The notes beneath the pieces were generated by a model. The model was not told the DNA's origin, did not search any database, and saw only the letters and a program-made list of their open reading frames with translations. From Phymatolithon calcareum (taxonomy: Eukaryota; Rhodophyta; Florideophyceae; Hapalidiales): a DNA stretch of 64,000 bases. Positions 43,766-55,581 of this stretch are shown piece after piece; positions within the stretch are counted from its first letter, which is position 1; every line of letters starts with the position of its first letter. The stretch covers positions 2,170,001 to 2,234,000 of the forward strand of contig OZ345358.1 of NCBI GenBank assembly GCA_977006965.1, given 5' to 3'. The position numbers and the translations under genes are program-made.

Positions 43766-44535
43766 TTACAGTAGAACTGGGCAATTCCCATCTAGTCTAT
43801 ACCGGATTATGTATGCCCTGTGCCAGAAATTCTATTTTAGATGTCTGCATCCATGCATGGCTGGGCTCACCCACCGTCTTGCTCGTACTGCACTATTCTC
43901 CAATTTGTGGAAACTAATGATCGCGCTGACCGTTGCACAGAATGCGATAAATACCACCCAGGTAACCCAGCACAACGGGCAAATCGGAGGAACACGAGAA
44001 CTGTTCAAGTCCATGACCGTACAGGGGCTCGTAATGCGACTGCAGTCCCCGGCCGCCCGTGTAGTAGTCTAAAAGCTCTTTTGAACTCGGAGTCACTCAA
44101 AAGACCGGTAACGCGTTCGAAACACTGCCGATCACGCCTACGCGATGCTGAGCGAAATCGCCTCTCAAGCTTGTCGCCAAACGATATGTCAACAAGCGAG
44201 AGCAAGACAGTGACGATGCTGCCCACAATAGCTACAGTATTTTGCGCATCCATCGTCGACACCAATGACAACAGCGAACAGCAAAATCAGTACGAAGGGG
44301 TCATGGAGGGGTAAACAAGCATTGTCTTCGCGCCAAATCAAAATTTCGCTCCAAATGGGAAGCAAAACGGGCAGAACAGGACAGTTAACTTCTTTCCCTC
44401 GGGAAAGAAGTTAACTGTCCTGTTCTGCCCGTTCTGCCCGTTTTGCTTCCCAATGAGAAATTACAGTACCGTTCAACCAATAATATGCCCTAAAATTCGG
44501 GCACGGGCATGGGCACAAGCGGTATAGACCGAGCC
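43718..44535. mobile_element. PIF/Harbinger-like non-autonomous element
   Basis: 818 bp with perfect 17-bp terminal inverted repeats GGCTCGGTCTATACCGC. Similarity continues a further ~15 bp as TGCCCGTGCCCG-type sequence. TTA trinucleotides flank it (43715-43717 and 44536-44538), the target-site duplication typical of PIF/Harbinger. No transposase motif is readable in any frame. Internal open frames of 60-157 codons have no recognised family. It contains a large palindrome at 44357-44451. Confidence 0.85.
44357..44451. repeat. 42-bp-arm palindrome inside the Harbinger-like element
   Basis: The left arm 44357-44398 and right arm 44401-44451 are complementary around a 2-nt centre. The right arm carries an extra 9-10 nt from a duplicated GTTCTGCCC unit. 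Such a hairpin is expected to be unstable, so it is probably recent. Confidence 0.85.
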
Positions 44536-45000
44536 TTAGTATCGTGATCCCTTATGGACCAGTAGTACACGTTGTCTCGCATGCACTGTAAGATAGCTTA
44601 CAGATCACCTCGAGTGGTTATAAACCACGACGACGCCGACCGAAAGTAAAGAGGGTGGTGAATCCCGCTCTTAGACTTAACTGTTTGGTTTTGCGCTCGC
44701 ATCCATCGCTAGCTCGACCCGTTGACACTTCGGGTGAATGTTCCCCATCCACATCCCTCACCGCATCTTCGTGCCGCCGTATCGTGCAACTCACAACGTT
44801 GCATCCGCGTTCGCGCACGGGGAAAAACCTCATCTATCTAACCTTTGTGTGTGCGTCTCTCTTACTACCCCAAGCCAGGGGCGTTGAGTCATTCGCCGCA
44901 CGATCCCGACACAGAACGTTCAAGGATCCCGACAGTTCTTCCATCCCGCCATCAAAGCGACTCTTTTTCCGCTTCGTTTCTTTCCGCTTTCGCAGCGACG

Positions 45001-45262
45001 ACCCTACCCATTCCGCCTTCGAGGCGACGTGATCATCCATTCCGCCGTCGAGGCGACGTTACTATCCGTTCCGCCTTCGAGGCGACGCGATCATCCATTC
45101 CGCCTTCGAGGCGACGTGATCATCCATTCCGTCTTCGAGGCGACGCGATCATCTATTCCGTCTTCGAGGCGACGTGACTATCCATTCCGCCTTAGAGACG
45201 ACGTGACTATCCATTCCGCCTTCGAGGCGACGTGATCATCCATTCCGCCTTCGAGGCGACGG
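45001..45262. repeat. Nine-copy 29-bp tandem repeat
   Basis: The unit is CATTCCGCCTTCGAGGCGAC plus GTGATCATC, about nine copies with point differences. Each unit contains the short palindrome GCCTTCGAGGC. Because 29 is not a multiple of 3, all frames read through a shifting repeat. It lies directly upstream of a membrane-protein relic. Confidence 0.9.
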
Positions 45263-45294
45263 CCTCACGGACACCAGGACGTTCCCGTCCTACG

Positions 45295-46006
45295 ATCGTG
45301 ACGCACGTACGAGCTCTGCCACAACTACCAATACCCCCTTTCATTCTGTTCGTCCTCATCCTTCTTGTTTGTGTGGTGTTTTTGCCATCTGCATTGCACT
45401 ACAATCGGCGCTGTAACTTACGTCATCGCGTCAATAGCAGCCGCCGCCTGCGTCGCGGCTTTCAACGTCGCCAAACGTAACAACTGGTACGAGTGACGGA
45501 CGGTGTGGCTACGGCTGGTTTGTTGTTGTTCACCGTGGTCGGGCTCCTCAAGCTTTCGTCAGAAGACGAGAACGTCATTCGCAACACATTTCTTGGCAAG
45601 CGCATCCTGCGCTATGAAAGAGATGTCGTGAGCGCGTTGGGACTTCGTAATATTGCAGAGCTCAAGCGCGCCATCTGTAACCCTGAAAACGATGCCCTGG
45701 AATGGTTACACCCGCAAGACTGTTGCTACGCAGGCGCAGTTGCTACAGGAACCATTCGAGTGCACGGTGGGATGTCGCTTCTCGACTTCCGCAAGACCGG
45801 AGCCATCATCATCGGCGATCGCGTCTTCCCAAGAGTCACAGATGATTCCGGCAACTTTCTGCGAATCGACCACGACTTCCTTGGAAGCATTCAGCAAGGC
45901 TCGGGACGAAATTGCGGTCCTGATTATCCGCTCCTCGCCGTCACAGCGCACCTTAAATGACATTATCAAATTGCCTTGCGTTTGTGCTCACTGTTCTCCG
46001 GAATAA
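45295..46006 (+). pseudogene. Decayed multi-pass membrane protein
   Basis: Pieces in alternating frames form a plausible single protein. A hydrophobic segment 'PFILFVLILLVCVVFL' comes first (about 45337), then in a second frame 'TYVIASIAAAACVAAFNVAK' (about 45417), then 'GVATAGLLLFTVVGLLKL' in the first frame again (about 45505). A soluble region with 'ERDVVSALGLRNIAELKRAI' follows, and a final helix-like piece in another frame ends at 46006. At least three frameshifts or stops. The three-helix N-terminus plus soluble domain recalls the relic at 37473, but I see no direct sequence match. Family unknown. Confidence 0.45.
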
Positions 46007-46547
46007 TGAGAATTTTCACGGCGGCCTGCTCCACAGACCGCATCGTGTCTTTCACTGCGAAGCAATATTTGTTGCGGTCTTTTGAGCTTTTGTCAAAATA
46101 GCGCTGAAAAAGTTCCTTCCACAGGATAAACTTCACGCTTATTCTCGTTTCCGCGGAGAGATCGATGGCTTGGTTAAACACGTTCTCACTGGGGCACTTT
46201 TTGCAAGGTTTCTTTTCCGTTCTTTGAGTACACGTGGAATTTTGGGTGCTTCAACTCGAGACCGAGGTGGGCACACCGATTAGTCTTTGCAATCTGAGTT
46301 ACATAGAGTATGATACATCGTTTGGAGAACGTATACTCAGGAGTTTGTAGCCCCGAGTTCGAGGAGGATCATCATCATCATTACGTCATTCCATTCTGCA
46401 TCGTAAAGGTAAACGCCTTGTTCATTCAACCTATCTACCACATCGGTGAAATGGAGGTGGAGTCCTGTTTCCGTACCTGGCCTTGCGAGCCAGAGGAAAA
46501 CCAGTTCGCAGTCCGACGACTGATTGTAACTCTGCAAGACGTTTATC
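46007..46547. other. No convincing gene
   Basis: A 71-codon minus-strand frame (46181-45966) has protein-like composition but no motif. Nothing else is recognised up to the SINE. Confidence 0.35.
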
Positions 46548-46559
46548 GAATTGCATTTA

Positions 46560-46849
46560 TGTTTGTTTGTTTGTTTATTGCATGATATTCGAGCTACGCT
46601 AAGGTAGCTCACATCTAGGGGGCCTCTAAGATGTTCATGAGCTGGATCCATTCTGGGTACTCGCGTAACTGCTTCCCGCGAGTACTGCGGCACACCACTA
46701 CACGGCGAAATCCGTGTGCCCTTCGCGGAACGTAATTCAATTCTTGTTTGGGACAGGACTCGAACCGGCGACCTCACATTCCTTCCTGTATCATACCGAA
46801 ACATGCGCACAGGTGCGCGGAGGCAGTTTTACCACTATACCACAGGTGG
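46560..46849 (-). mobile_element. tRNA-derived SINE with target-site duplication
   Basis: A 290-bp minus-strand insertion flanked by the 12-bp direct repeat GAATTGCATTTA (46548-46559 and 46850-46861). Reading the minus strand: a tRNA-like head with A-box TGGTATAGTGG and B-box GGTTCGAGTCC, an unrelated body of about 180 bp, and a tail of AAAC repeats. The tRNA stems do not pair properly, so it is a SINE head and not a tRNA gene. A diverged second copy begins at 34034. The LINE partner is unknown; its AAAC tail differs from the A-rich tail of LINE A. Confidence 0.85.
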
Positions 46850-46861
46850 GAATTGCATTTA

Positions 46862-49800
46862 GTGATCCCGTCCCTTTCCAAGCTCCTTCCTAAGCTACTT
46901 TCCCTGTTCTAAGTTGCATTCCTCGTTCCAAACCAAGCCTGTTGTGTCCTGTCCTACATCAAGATCTGCTTTCGTTTCGCGTACTACCGCCCTTTGATAA
47001 GCGCACCCCCTCGCTGGCCAGATCGCTGTTCGTACTTCGACGCGATTTACATTCTGTTTTTTAAAATTTGTCCTACAATCTCCAAGCTCAGTTCGGTATG
47101 TTTTCTTCGCATTTACTCTCAGAACGGCGCTCGCAGCACGTCTTTGCCCTCAAAAAACGTCATTCCCTCCTACTCTTGCCGAGAGATCCTTGTCAAATAA
47201 GCCTCATAGATACTACGCCTGTGTGTTAAGCTATATCGCAATACGGCTCGTACATTCAGTTCAGCATACGCTCGTATTCCGATTTGTCTCATCGACACCT
47301 ATCCTGCCCTCTGATCGCTCGTTTTTTGCCAGCAATGGATATCTGCACTGAATTCTATTCTTGCAAAGTCGATTCTTTCACACCAAGAGAATAAGGCGCT
47401 TGATGAACGCTCAGCGATGGTCAGCGCAGCTCACCGGCTATTACAAATCCATCGAAGTATTCACCCTATACTTCTAATAAGGAGTAGTTCGGCGACCTGG
47501 TGGCTAGAGCACCCATCATGACACTCCCGCCCGGATGCTGCGTACCGCTGCTACAGATGAGTAAAATGTCGAATCAGGTGTCCGGAGTCTCATGTTCAGC
47601 ATGAAAGAAGGGGAAAACAGGCATGATGTAAACCAAGGGCACACTCTGGGAAGTGGTGTGCCATTTTTTGTTCCCTTAATCAACGACTACGTGAAACATC
47701 CGAAAAAATACTTTGTCCAAGACCTTGGTATGACTGACGAGGAGGCAGATATGGAGGTCCCTAAGTTTTCAAACTGGAATAGCATTGTGAAGTGTGCTCA
47801 CCGTCACGAATCAATTCGTCGAATTATTATGAAATGCCCAAGCGATCGGTTTCCGTTATGAAGCCTGTCCCGCTGCTCAGGCTTCTTTCATTTTGCCGTG
47901 ATATTGCAGAGAAGCAGAATACCTCTAGTCTCATCCGTGCTGCGGTGTACAACTCCATCGTATCTCTGAACGAGAATTGCAAGCCCTGTCTCCAGGACCC
48001 AATATCTCCGTCAAAGTACTATTTCAATGTCTTCCTCTATAGAATGACTGTTTCACCATCGCTTCTCTTGATTCTTTCCTGGACACCTTCGTAGTGCGAT
48101 ACTAATTGTGTTTATTTGTAGCAAGGACATTAGAACAGAATTGACTGGCGGTAGTGGTCAAACAAAAGCTATTCAGAGAAGGCCTGATTAGAATCTGAAA
48201 TTGTGAAGGCGGGGTCTCAAACGGAATCTAGTTCATGCACATGGACTCCAAATGCCCAATGAGGATACCCCTTAATTTCCGCATGAAATTCATCTGTGTA
48301 GGTCCTTAACCACCAGACACTCCATCTAAATCTTAGTCCATTTCTAAAATCAAAATTTGAAGTGCTGACTTTTTGAAATTAGGTGGAAGCTTTCGAGAAC
48401 TGCGAAACGTTAAGCTTTTTCAGCGATATCTGCTGTCTCAGATGTTGAGAACAAAATTAAAGCTGGGCTTTCAGGTGCAAAGTCCACACGCCCAGCAAAG
48501 TTTATCCGCCACGGACCACGTGGTACCTGAAATCGAGGACAAGGAGCAGAATGTGCTCCTCGCACATCCTACGTATGATTGCTTTTCGGCGTCGCACCAA
48601 AAAATAAGTAAAAATATTTATTTCACAATTTTAAGTGGTCACTTGTTTCAATTTCTCAATTCCCCCGCGGGGCCAAAATTTGATCCGGGAGACACATTTA
48701 ATGGTGCACGTGCTCCCCAGATCGGAGAAGTTGGATTTCAACAAAATTTGTCGAAATTCAAGATCTCCGATCATTCACAGCTAATTTTAATTTAGCTGTG
48801 AGTGCATCGTATACCCCAGATAAACGGCAGATCTGATCTACCAGAGATGGCAATAACTTGCTTTTCGGTCGTTCGGTTACCGGTCGCGAGAGAAACTGTC
48901 TCGTAAAGCTGCTGCGCTCGGCGATAGTGGCTCTACCGTCGCATTCCCCCCCGGCGCGCCGCGGTGCGCCGCGTTGCATCGCTAGATCGGCCAAATGTTT
49001 CGCCTACTTAAGATCTGTCCACTACTGTACATCAACGCCCAGATTGCAGCAGCTATCTGCTGGAGCATCTTCGAATTCGGAATATCTAACACTCTGTCGT
49101 TCTGATACTATACTTTGCTCCGGACTTTCACCTATTGCGCAGCACATCTCCTTCCGGAACATCTGCCCATTGTTTTTCGAGCTTATGGTGAGCACGAAAC
49201 TATTGCAATCTTCCGCCGACGGTCTCCCAAACTTCAAACTGACTCTCCACATTTCATCATGCGTTTGTACGCCGCAATCTAGTTGTCTTTCTCTACAATA
49301 CTGCGATCTTTTCATGGTATCTGTCTCGTTTTTGCGCCTTTGATTTAATCAAAGCTCCACCTTTAAGTCCCGGTAAGTGACATCGGACTTTTTCTCTTCT
49401 GCACTCCACATTACTTTCACGAATTATCAACAACGATGCAGATAATGACAATAATATCTTCCTTGTTCTTTTCCTATGCTGTTCTTGTCTGCAAGCACCA
49501 GAGAGGTCGATCACTGCTTTCAGCGTAACATCTCATTTTCCCCCAGTATCGTGGACCCAATGTGCACTGTATCGTCTGATTTTCGTGCACATTTTGCGAT
49601 CCCAAGTGCGAAATAGCATGACAAAGACCAGGGGAAAGGTAACTTTCCCCTGCAAAGACTCTTCCCGTGCAAAAAAACTTTGCTTTCATTTTTTGTCTGC
49701 AATAACTAGTTATGAAATCAACGTAGTTTTCCTCGCCAATCCTTTTCTCAAAACTGAGATTCCTCCTTGACAGTTCGATAGTCACTGCCCAAAAAGCTTC

Positions 49801-52800
49801 TAGTCCTCATTCTTACCACTAAAAAGGCGTTCAAAATTTACTCTGTCAACTTTCCTGGTTCCTTATAAACACTCAAAAAGTTCGAAGTTCGTGCTCGATA
49901 ACTTTATTCGTGTAGCTTTCAAAACTCTTGTCACAGCACTTTCAACCCATGGCATGGCCTTTCTCGATGTGCACAGTAAAGGTTCCAACTCCAGCACCCA
50001 AATGTACTTTACAATGCTGGACTCAAAATTCCTTCATGCTTGACTTTCGTACTAAAACATAACGGGTTTCAGACTTCTCAGTCTAAGAATTTGCATCTCA
50101 ATCCTTTCTTCCGCTTGCGAGCTTTTCCAGCTCCGGGTATTCCGAAAATTGAAAACTCACTAAGTCCACGCGGCCCCAGCTTCGAAGTTCGTCATCAATC
50201 ATATCTACATTCATCATCCAATAACTTTCAAGCTATGGAATTCGACCTTTTTTTGAACAGCGTGCTCCTCCCGTGATCCATTTCTGGACTATTCTGCCCC
50301 GATTTGGAGATTTTTGTTTTGTGGATAGAGTTTGCAGATTGTTTTTGAGGAAGCACAGACAAGAAGCTACTGACTAGTGCTGGCAAGCAAAATTGTTTGG
50401 TGATTCTCGGACACGCTAATGTGATCGCCTTACACTCTACTATCTTGCTCCTGTACGTCGGCTCATTCAACGTTCAATTCAAGAAGTGCCACGATCGATC
50501 AAGACGTTCGCTAAGCTCGTTGTCTCATACGCATTTATCCGTATATTTTTTCTTCATCTGTTTCATCTGCTGTCGCTACACTCACCACTGTTCAAGCTGC
50601 CACCCAAGAAGAACAGTAATTTGTTTGCATCCGTGTTCACGGGCAACTCATGGCATGTTACGCGCTGCGTATCGCGCGTCATCCGAAACCAACGAAAGTG
50701 ATCCCCAATTTGGTATCACTCGCAGGCTGGATGCAATCGCGCGCGCATTCTCGCGCCGGTCATCCCGATTCAGCAAAAACTGCGCGCCGGCACACATTCC
50801 GCGCGCATTTGACTCTCTCGTTTCCTCTTCTAGGTCTTCTGTTCCTGAGTTTCTGGAACACACACTCTCGTTCAGACCAGAGGCATAGATTGCGCGTCGT
50901 ATCAGTATATAGCACGCCGCAATCAACCGATAGACAGAGGAAGAGAATCATCAATACACTTACATTTCTTTCTTCACAGCCATCCGTGTTGTTCCTTTTT
51001 CCCATCGGCTGTTTAGCTGCATGTCCCTTCATTTCATTTAAGGCTTTTCAGCCACATGGCATGGCACGGGATTGTAACCCATATGGGTACACTACCGATT
51101 GAACAAGAAATTGTTTTTCTTTCTAATCAATCGTTACGTTTTGTCTCTCTTCATTACTCCGTGTGTACTCTCTATGTAGCAGTCGTGCGCATTTGCGCAG
51201 ACACATAATTCTCCGTTTCATATTTAGTATGAATCGAGTTGCACCGCTAGCTCGTCTACTTGATTCAATGAATCTAGAAGTAGTATAAGTAGCAGCATTC
51301 ACAATAAACTTTACAAGAAAGGACTTGTCAACTGTCATCAATCGACAACTTGTCATTCATCACCAACATCACTGCAATACAACCACTGTTCAAATCACTG
51401 CGCGATGGAGCTAAATAGTTCCGGAGTCCCACTTTTTGTTAAAATGATTGAAAGATTTTCAAGTCTGCACCACCGCTAGCTATCGTGACTGTGAAATCCA
51501 GGTTTAGGCTTGAGAGGTTTCCAATGATTAATTATGGCCAGACCTCTGTCAAAATATATTTCTACGGCCGTAAATTTCCGTAATCCGTAGAAATAGTCTA
51601 TTGCAAAACCGAAAATAACTTTCTATTTCGAAACACTACGTCATGAATGAACCATACCTCTACTGTTTACACTTCAATGCGTAGATTGCCACTACGTTTC
51701 CATCTAGCGTATTACAGCCTTCTCGTACAACATGTAGCCTTTTCCCAAAACAGGACAGCCTCTACCACGCCCAACGCGTTCCCTACCATGTCTTCAAAAC
51801 TACAATGAGCGGTTTTGGAACGAGCAATTGGTAAGTAAGGCTGTGAAATGTGCTCGGTCTGAGCGGGCAGATTCTCTGATCAATTCACATGAAGTCTATG
51901 AAGAAGAAGTTCCCCGACAAAAATATCTAGTTTGGTGAGGATAGATTTCCTTATTGCTTGCCGTAAAAATGACCTATTGCGACTACATCTGTTATTGCCG
52001 TGGATATTGCAAGCGAAATGAAGAAGGAATACTATTTCATCATTGCAGTTCATAGTGGTATTTACGGCAATAGTACGCGACTGAGCTCTGATTATGGCGG
52101 GAGTATGGCATCCATATTACGCCGGACTCGACACGAATCCGAACCCAATCGATCGTCTTCATGAAGGAACTTATATGTTCTATTTGGAAAATGGGCGTCC
52201 AGGCTTTACGACGTCTAAGCATTATATGCCAAATTGGGCCCTGGACATACAGAAGGGATAATGCTCGCAATAATCTTCGGCAACGCCTTGAGAGGGAAGT
52301 GGAGTCCGAGGGAGGCGGAGAAGGCGGGAGTGAGCTGGAAATGAAGAGGTAATGGAAAAAGTCGCAGGGCATGGAAACAAGACCGTCCAAGAGACATCTC
52401 CTAGAAGAACGGACTGAAGGAGAAGATATATCTTCAAGGAGTATACAAAACTCGGAGGCTAAGAAGATACAAGAGATAAGGAGAACAGCAAGAAAGAAAA
52501 TCGTTGTGTGAAGGCTTCCTCGGACGAGGGTTTAGTATCAGGTCGTCTGGTAAAGTTGTGTGAGATCGACGCCTCTAATCTCTCTACGTACGCTTTCTAT
52601 CCTCGGTACATAGATCAGTCACAGATTATCAGCACTGCTGCCTATTGTCGGCACATTGTCAGCAACTCAGATAATCTAAGTTGCCGCTCTATGAGGTTGA
52701 GCTGATTCGTAACGGGACAGAGCCATTACAGCTGAAGGACGTCTCTGGAACGCATCTCCCTTACAGTCTCAAGAGTGCTAATGAGAGCGTTAAATAAATC

Positions 52801-53600
52801 CTAATGCAAAAAAAGGTTGAGAACGGTCTCTTAAATACAGCAATATACAGATATTTGCATGACGGTGCTCCTATATCACATGCGCAATAGGCGTCAGAGA
52901 TATTCTATTTCTGTATAAAACTAAATTTTTGCAAACCTTTGACCGTCTCTTAATTTTTGCTCTGAAGCTGCATCAATTCTTTACCTAATGCGGCTCATTT
53001 CAGAGAGAGAATAGGTTAGAGCAAGCTAACGATGACAAGAGATGTGCCTCTAAAGGAATAGCTGGTTGACAGAACGCACACTGCCACCACAACACAAACT
53101 ATTACAGTGGGTGTTCAAAACAGGCGTCTTGAGTGCAAATTGCTTCTTTGCGAGACAAGAGTCTAACAACCGTGCGATTACTTTTTTAGAATCACGTTGA
53201 AGTTGAGGTTCTATTTTTACTTTCTGTCAATCACAGGATTTCCGATGTCGTCAATCTGTCGCGAGTCTACACTTCCTAATTTGCTTGCAGTGCGAGCAGA
53301 ATGAGCGCTGCCAGAACGAGTCATATCCTGACCGGTGCCTCAAGACCGGACCTTCTTCTGCAAGGTGTGTTGGAGGTACTCCTCATGCGTGGACTCTGTA
53401 CGTGCGAGATTGAGGTCCCATCTCTCTTCTGTGTCTTTCACTTCCTCCTTCCTCATCGTCGCAAGATTTATCGGCTAGTAATATATGCATTACCTCTGTA
53501 TTATCATGGGCCATCTCGGTTCGGTAAGATATCAAGACTCCCCATATGGGTGTCCGCCTTTGTTGAGCGTAGCTGTTGCGAGTGGTATAGCTGTAGCACG
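46862..53600. other. 6.7 kb with no recognisable gene
   Basis: Open frames such as 47592-47861 and 48373-48795 have no family motif. Frames at 50397-51102 are in CT-rich, GC-patchy DNA and look compositional. I found no transposon ends, LTRs, tRNA or tandem arrays. Intron-containing genes with short exons could be hidden here. Confidence 0.4.
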
Positions 53601-53605
53601 ATCTG

Positions 53606-54660
53606 GTGAAAATCCTCAAGGAGAATCAACTACGGTTTGGCTTTGACAAATGCCTTGCGGGAAGAGAAATTAGTATGCCAGTGGGGTTCCGGCAACAATG
53701 TCTGCCCCGTTGTTCGTTAGACACTGCTCATATGTGTGCAACAGTGCGCAGCTGGGTATCTCCAGTTGTTCTGATTTTTGGTCTTGGTGCATCACCGAAG
53801 CACGGACTCCACTGTATCAACTCCATTTATATATGGTGTGCTAGAAGGCAATCAAGTTCAGATCGAAACTAAATTTCAGTCCGTAACCGTGACCAACAAT
53901 CAAATGGAGTAACAGATACTTCTTCGTTATCCAGACTAGAGGCTACACAGAAACGATTGGCAGTTCTTGGAAACATTGGATTCCACGGACAAGGCTTCGC
54001 GCCACCCACTTGTGTAAAACTTTACAAGGCTTTCGTCCGCCCAATGACGGAGTACCTTCTCCCGTTCATTGGCCAGACAGATAATATCCTTAGCGCACAG
54101 GCAACCCTGGAGGGCAGTCGTTTCTCAAGAATTTTTGGCACTTAGTGCAAGAATGTGCAAACCCGTTTCCGAGGAATATGCCGTCTGGAGTCGATTCAGC
54201 TACGTTAAGCCCATTTATGCGCCAATTTCATAGGTGCAAAAAAGAACAAAAGAAACAGTGCACTCGAGCTTCCTAATGGCACGAAACTTCTTTGAATATT
54301 GAACTCCACAAACAATGCGTTCCACAAAGCTCTTCTTTGCCCCACTATGGAGGGACTTACGCGCAACCTAGATGCCGCTATAAATGAACATAGAAACACA
54401 GAAATTCGCAAGAAAAGAATGAGAATAGGGAAACTTGTCGCCCCCCCTTAACCACAGAGCGAGAGGTGCGCCGCCCTCCCCAGCCCACCAAGTACGAATT
54501 GCAACCGTTCCTGACCTTCAGAAAAGCAAAAGACAGACTCCTTTGCACGCACTGGTTAATCCACCGCTTTCCGTACCCCTTGGCAAGAACAAGCAAGAAG
54601 CGAAGATTTTGGGCTCGATGAAGCACTCACCAATATCTCCAACTTAATGTCCAAACAACG
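53606..54660 (+). mobile_element. LINE relic (family C)
   Basis: 'LAVLGNIGFHGQGFAPPTCV' followed by 'LYKAFVRPMTEYLLPF' (about 53960-54060) is the thumb-type region of a non-LTR reverse transcriptase. Further degraded coding continues to about 54650 with stops. The segment around 53620-53672 (GAGAATCAACTAC to GGGAAGAGAAATTA) recurs at 57446-57499. The boundaries are approximate. Confidence 0.6.
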
Positions 54661-54806
54661 ACTCACAAATATCCACAAGGAGGTTCTAGAAACAGAGGTT
54701 AACATCATCCAAAAAATGTCCAAAGACAGATAAATAGTATAAGGGATTGAGAACGTCAGGGAAGGAATGCCGCGCAACGAAGAGCCTCTCAGGTACAAAT
54801 ACAATT

Positions 54807-55091
54807 AGAGACACGAGCGTGTCCGCTCAAGTTGACTGAATTTTGGTAGAGAAAGTGGAGAGTCCGATGGCCCCTTCTTCAGAGGTGCGGAATCGGTCTC
54901 TGTCTTTTATACCCTTTTCGTATACTACTAAACTACTGCTAGACACTACACGTAATTACTTTAGTGATTACGAACTGACGAACCACGCAATGATTGCGTG
55001 CGCCCTTGTCGTTAAGCCACGTTCTATTCCGTGTAGACTACCGCATCTTCCGGTAGTGCTGTATTTGGAGATTGATGTCCCCATATCTACA
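54807..55091 (-). repeat. LTR (3' LTR of the gypsy element)
   Basis: 285 bp, nearly identical to 56899-57183, with only a handful of differences. On the coding strand it starts TGTAGATATGGG and ends TGTCTCT. Confidence 0.9.
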
Positions 55092-55120
55092 TTGCTCCAT
55101 GGCTTGGAAGCGCCAAGTCA

Positions 55121-55522
55121 TCAAATGGACAGCCCAATCTCCTCGCGTGCCATTTTAGCCAAGCGAATCCTTTTTGACTTGTCGAGGAATTCTCCAACAC
55201 GCTCATGTATATCCTCGTACAAATCTTTCACACTGTGCCACGTCCAATCATGTTTGTCAGGCAATCCTAGCCATTTTACAAGTAAAGATACTACATCCTT
55301 CGCATTGCCCGATATATCTACGATTTCTTCCACGATTTCATACTGCGCTTCGCTGCTCTCAGTACGCGATAGTAGCTCCTTGGATACCTTCTTTCCGTCC
55401 ATACCGGTCCTGTATGTTAGGAGTCGTGCCGCATGAACTATCTCGACCTTTCCTGTTTGCAGATGCTCTACTTCATAAACCAAAGCGCTGATTGTCTTTG
55501 TGATGCGTCTATGTCCATCCAA
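55121..55522 (-). pseudogene. Gypsy Pol C-terminus with chromodomain-like fold
   Basis: 'ISALVYEVEHLQTGKVEIVH' is the GPY/F-type end of a gypsy integrase. It is followed by 'YEIVEEIVDISGNAKDVVSL' and 'LVKWLGLPDKHDWTWHSVKD', the layout of a chromodomain (Y..E.I...W.G....TWE). Chromodomains of chromoviruses direct integration to marked chromatin. It is in a different frame from the integrase core, with a stop and shift around 55520-55585. Confidence 0.7.
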
Positions 55523-55581
55523 CGAAAGGACTGTTTATGTCCCTTGTTTTGAGCTCGCCGCACAAGAACGAAATCACCCAT

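Noticed and set aside
43718-44535. A captured host gene or transposase inside the Harbinger-like element
   Set aside because: Frames of 60-157 codons contain hydrophobic stretches but no DDE or Myb-like motif, and no frame is consistent along the element.
45001-45262. CRISPR-like array
   Set aside because: The 29-bp units are directly contiguous with no unique spacers, and the DNA is eukaryotic.
46740-46849. Functional tRNA gene on the minus strand
   Set aside because: A and B boxes are present, but the acceptor and T stems do not pair, and a target-site duplication and AAAC tail show that it is a SINE.
50397-51102. Overlapping open frames of 150-163 codons
   Set aside because: They lie in CT-rich and CG-patchy DNA on both strands with no conserved motif. 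Probably compositional.
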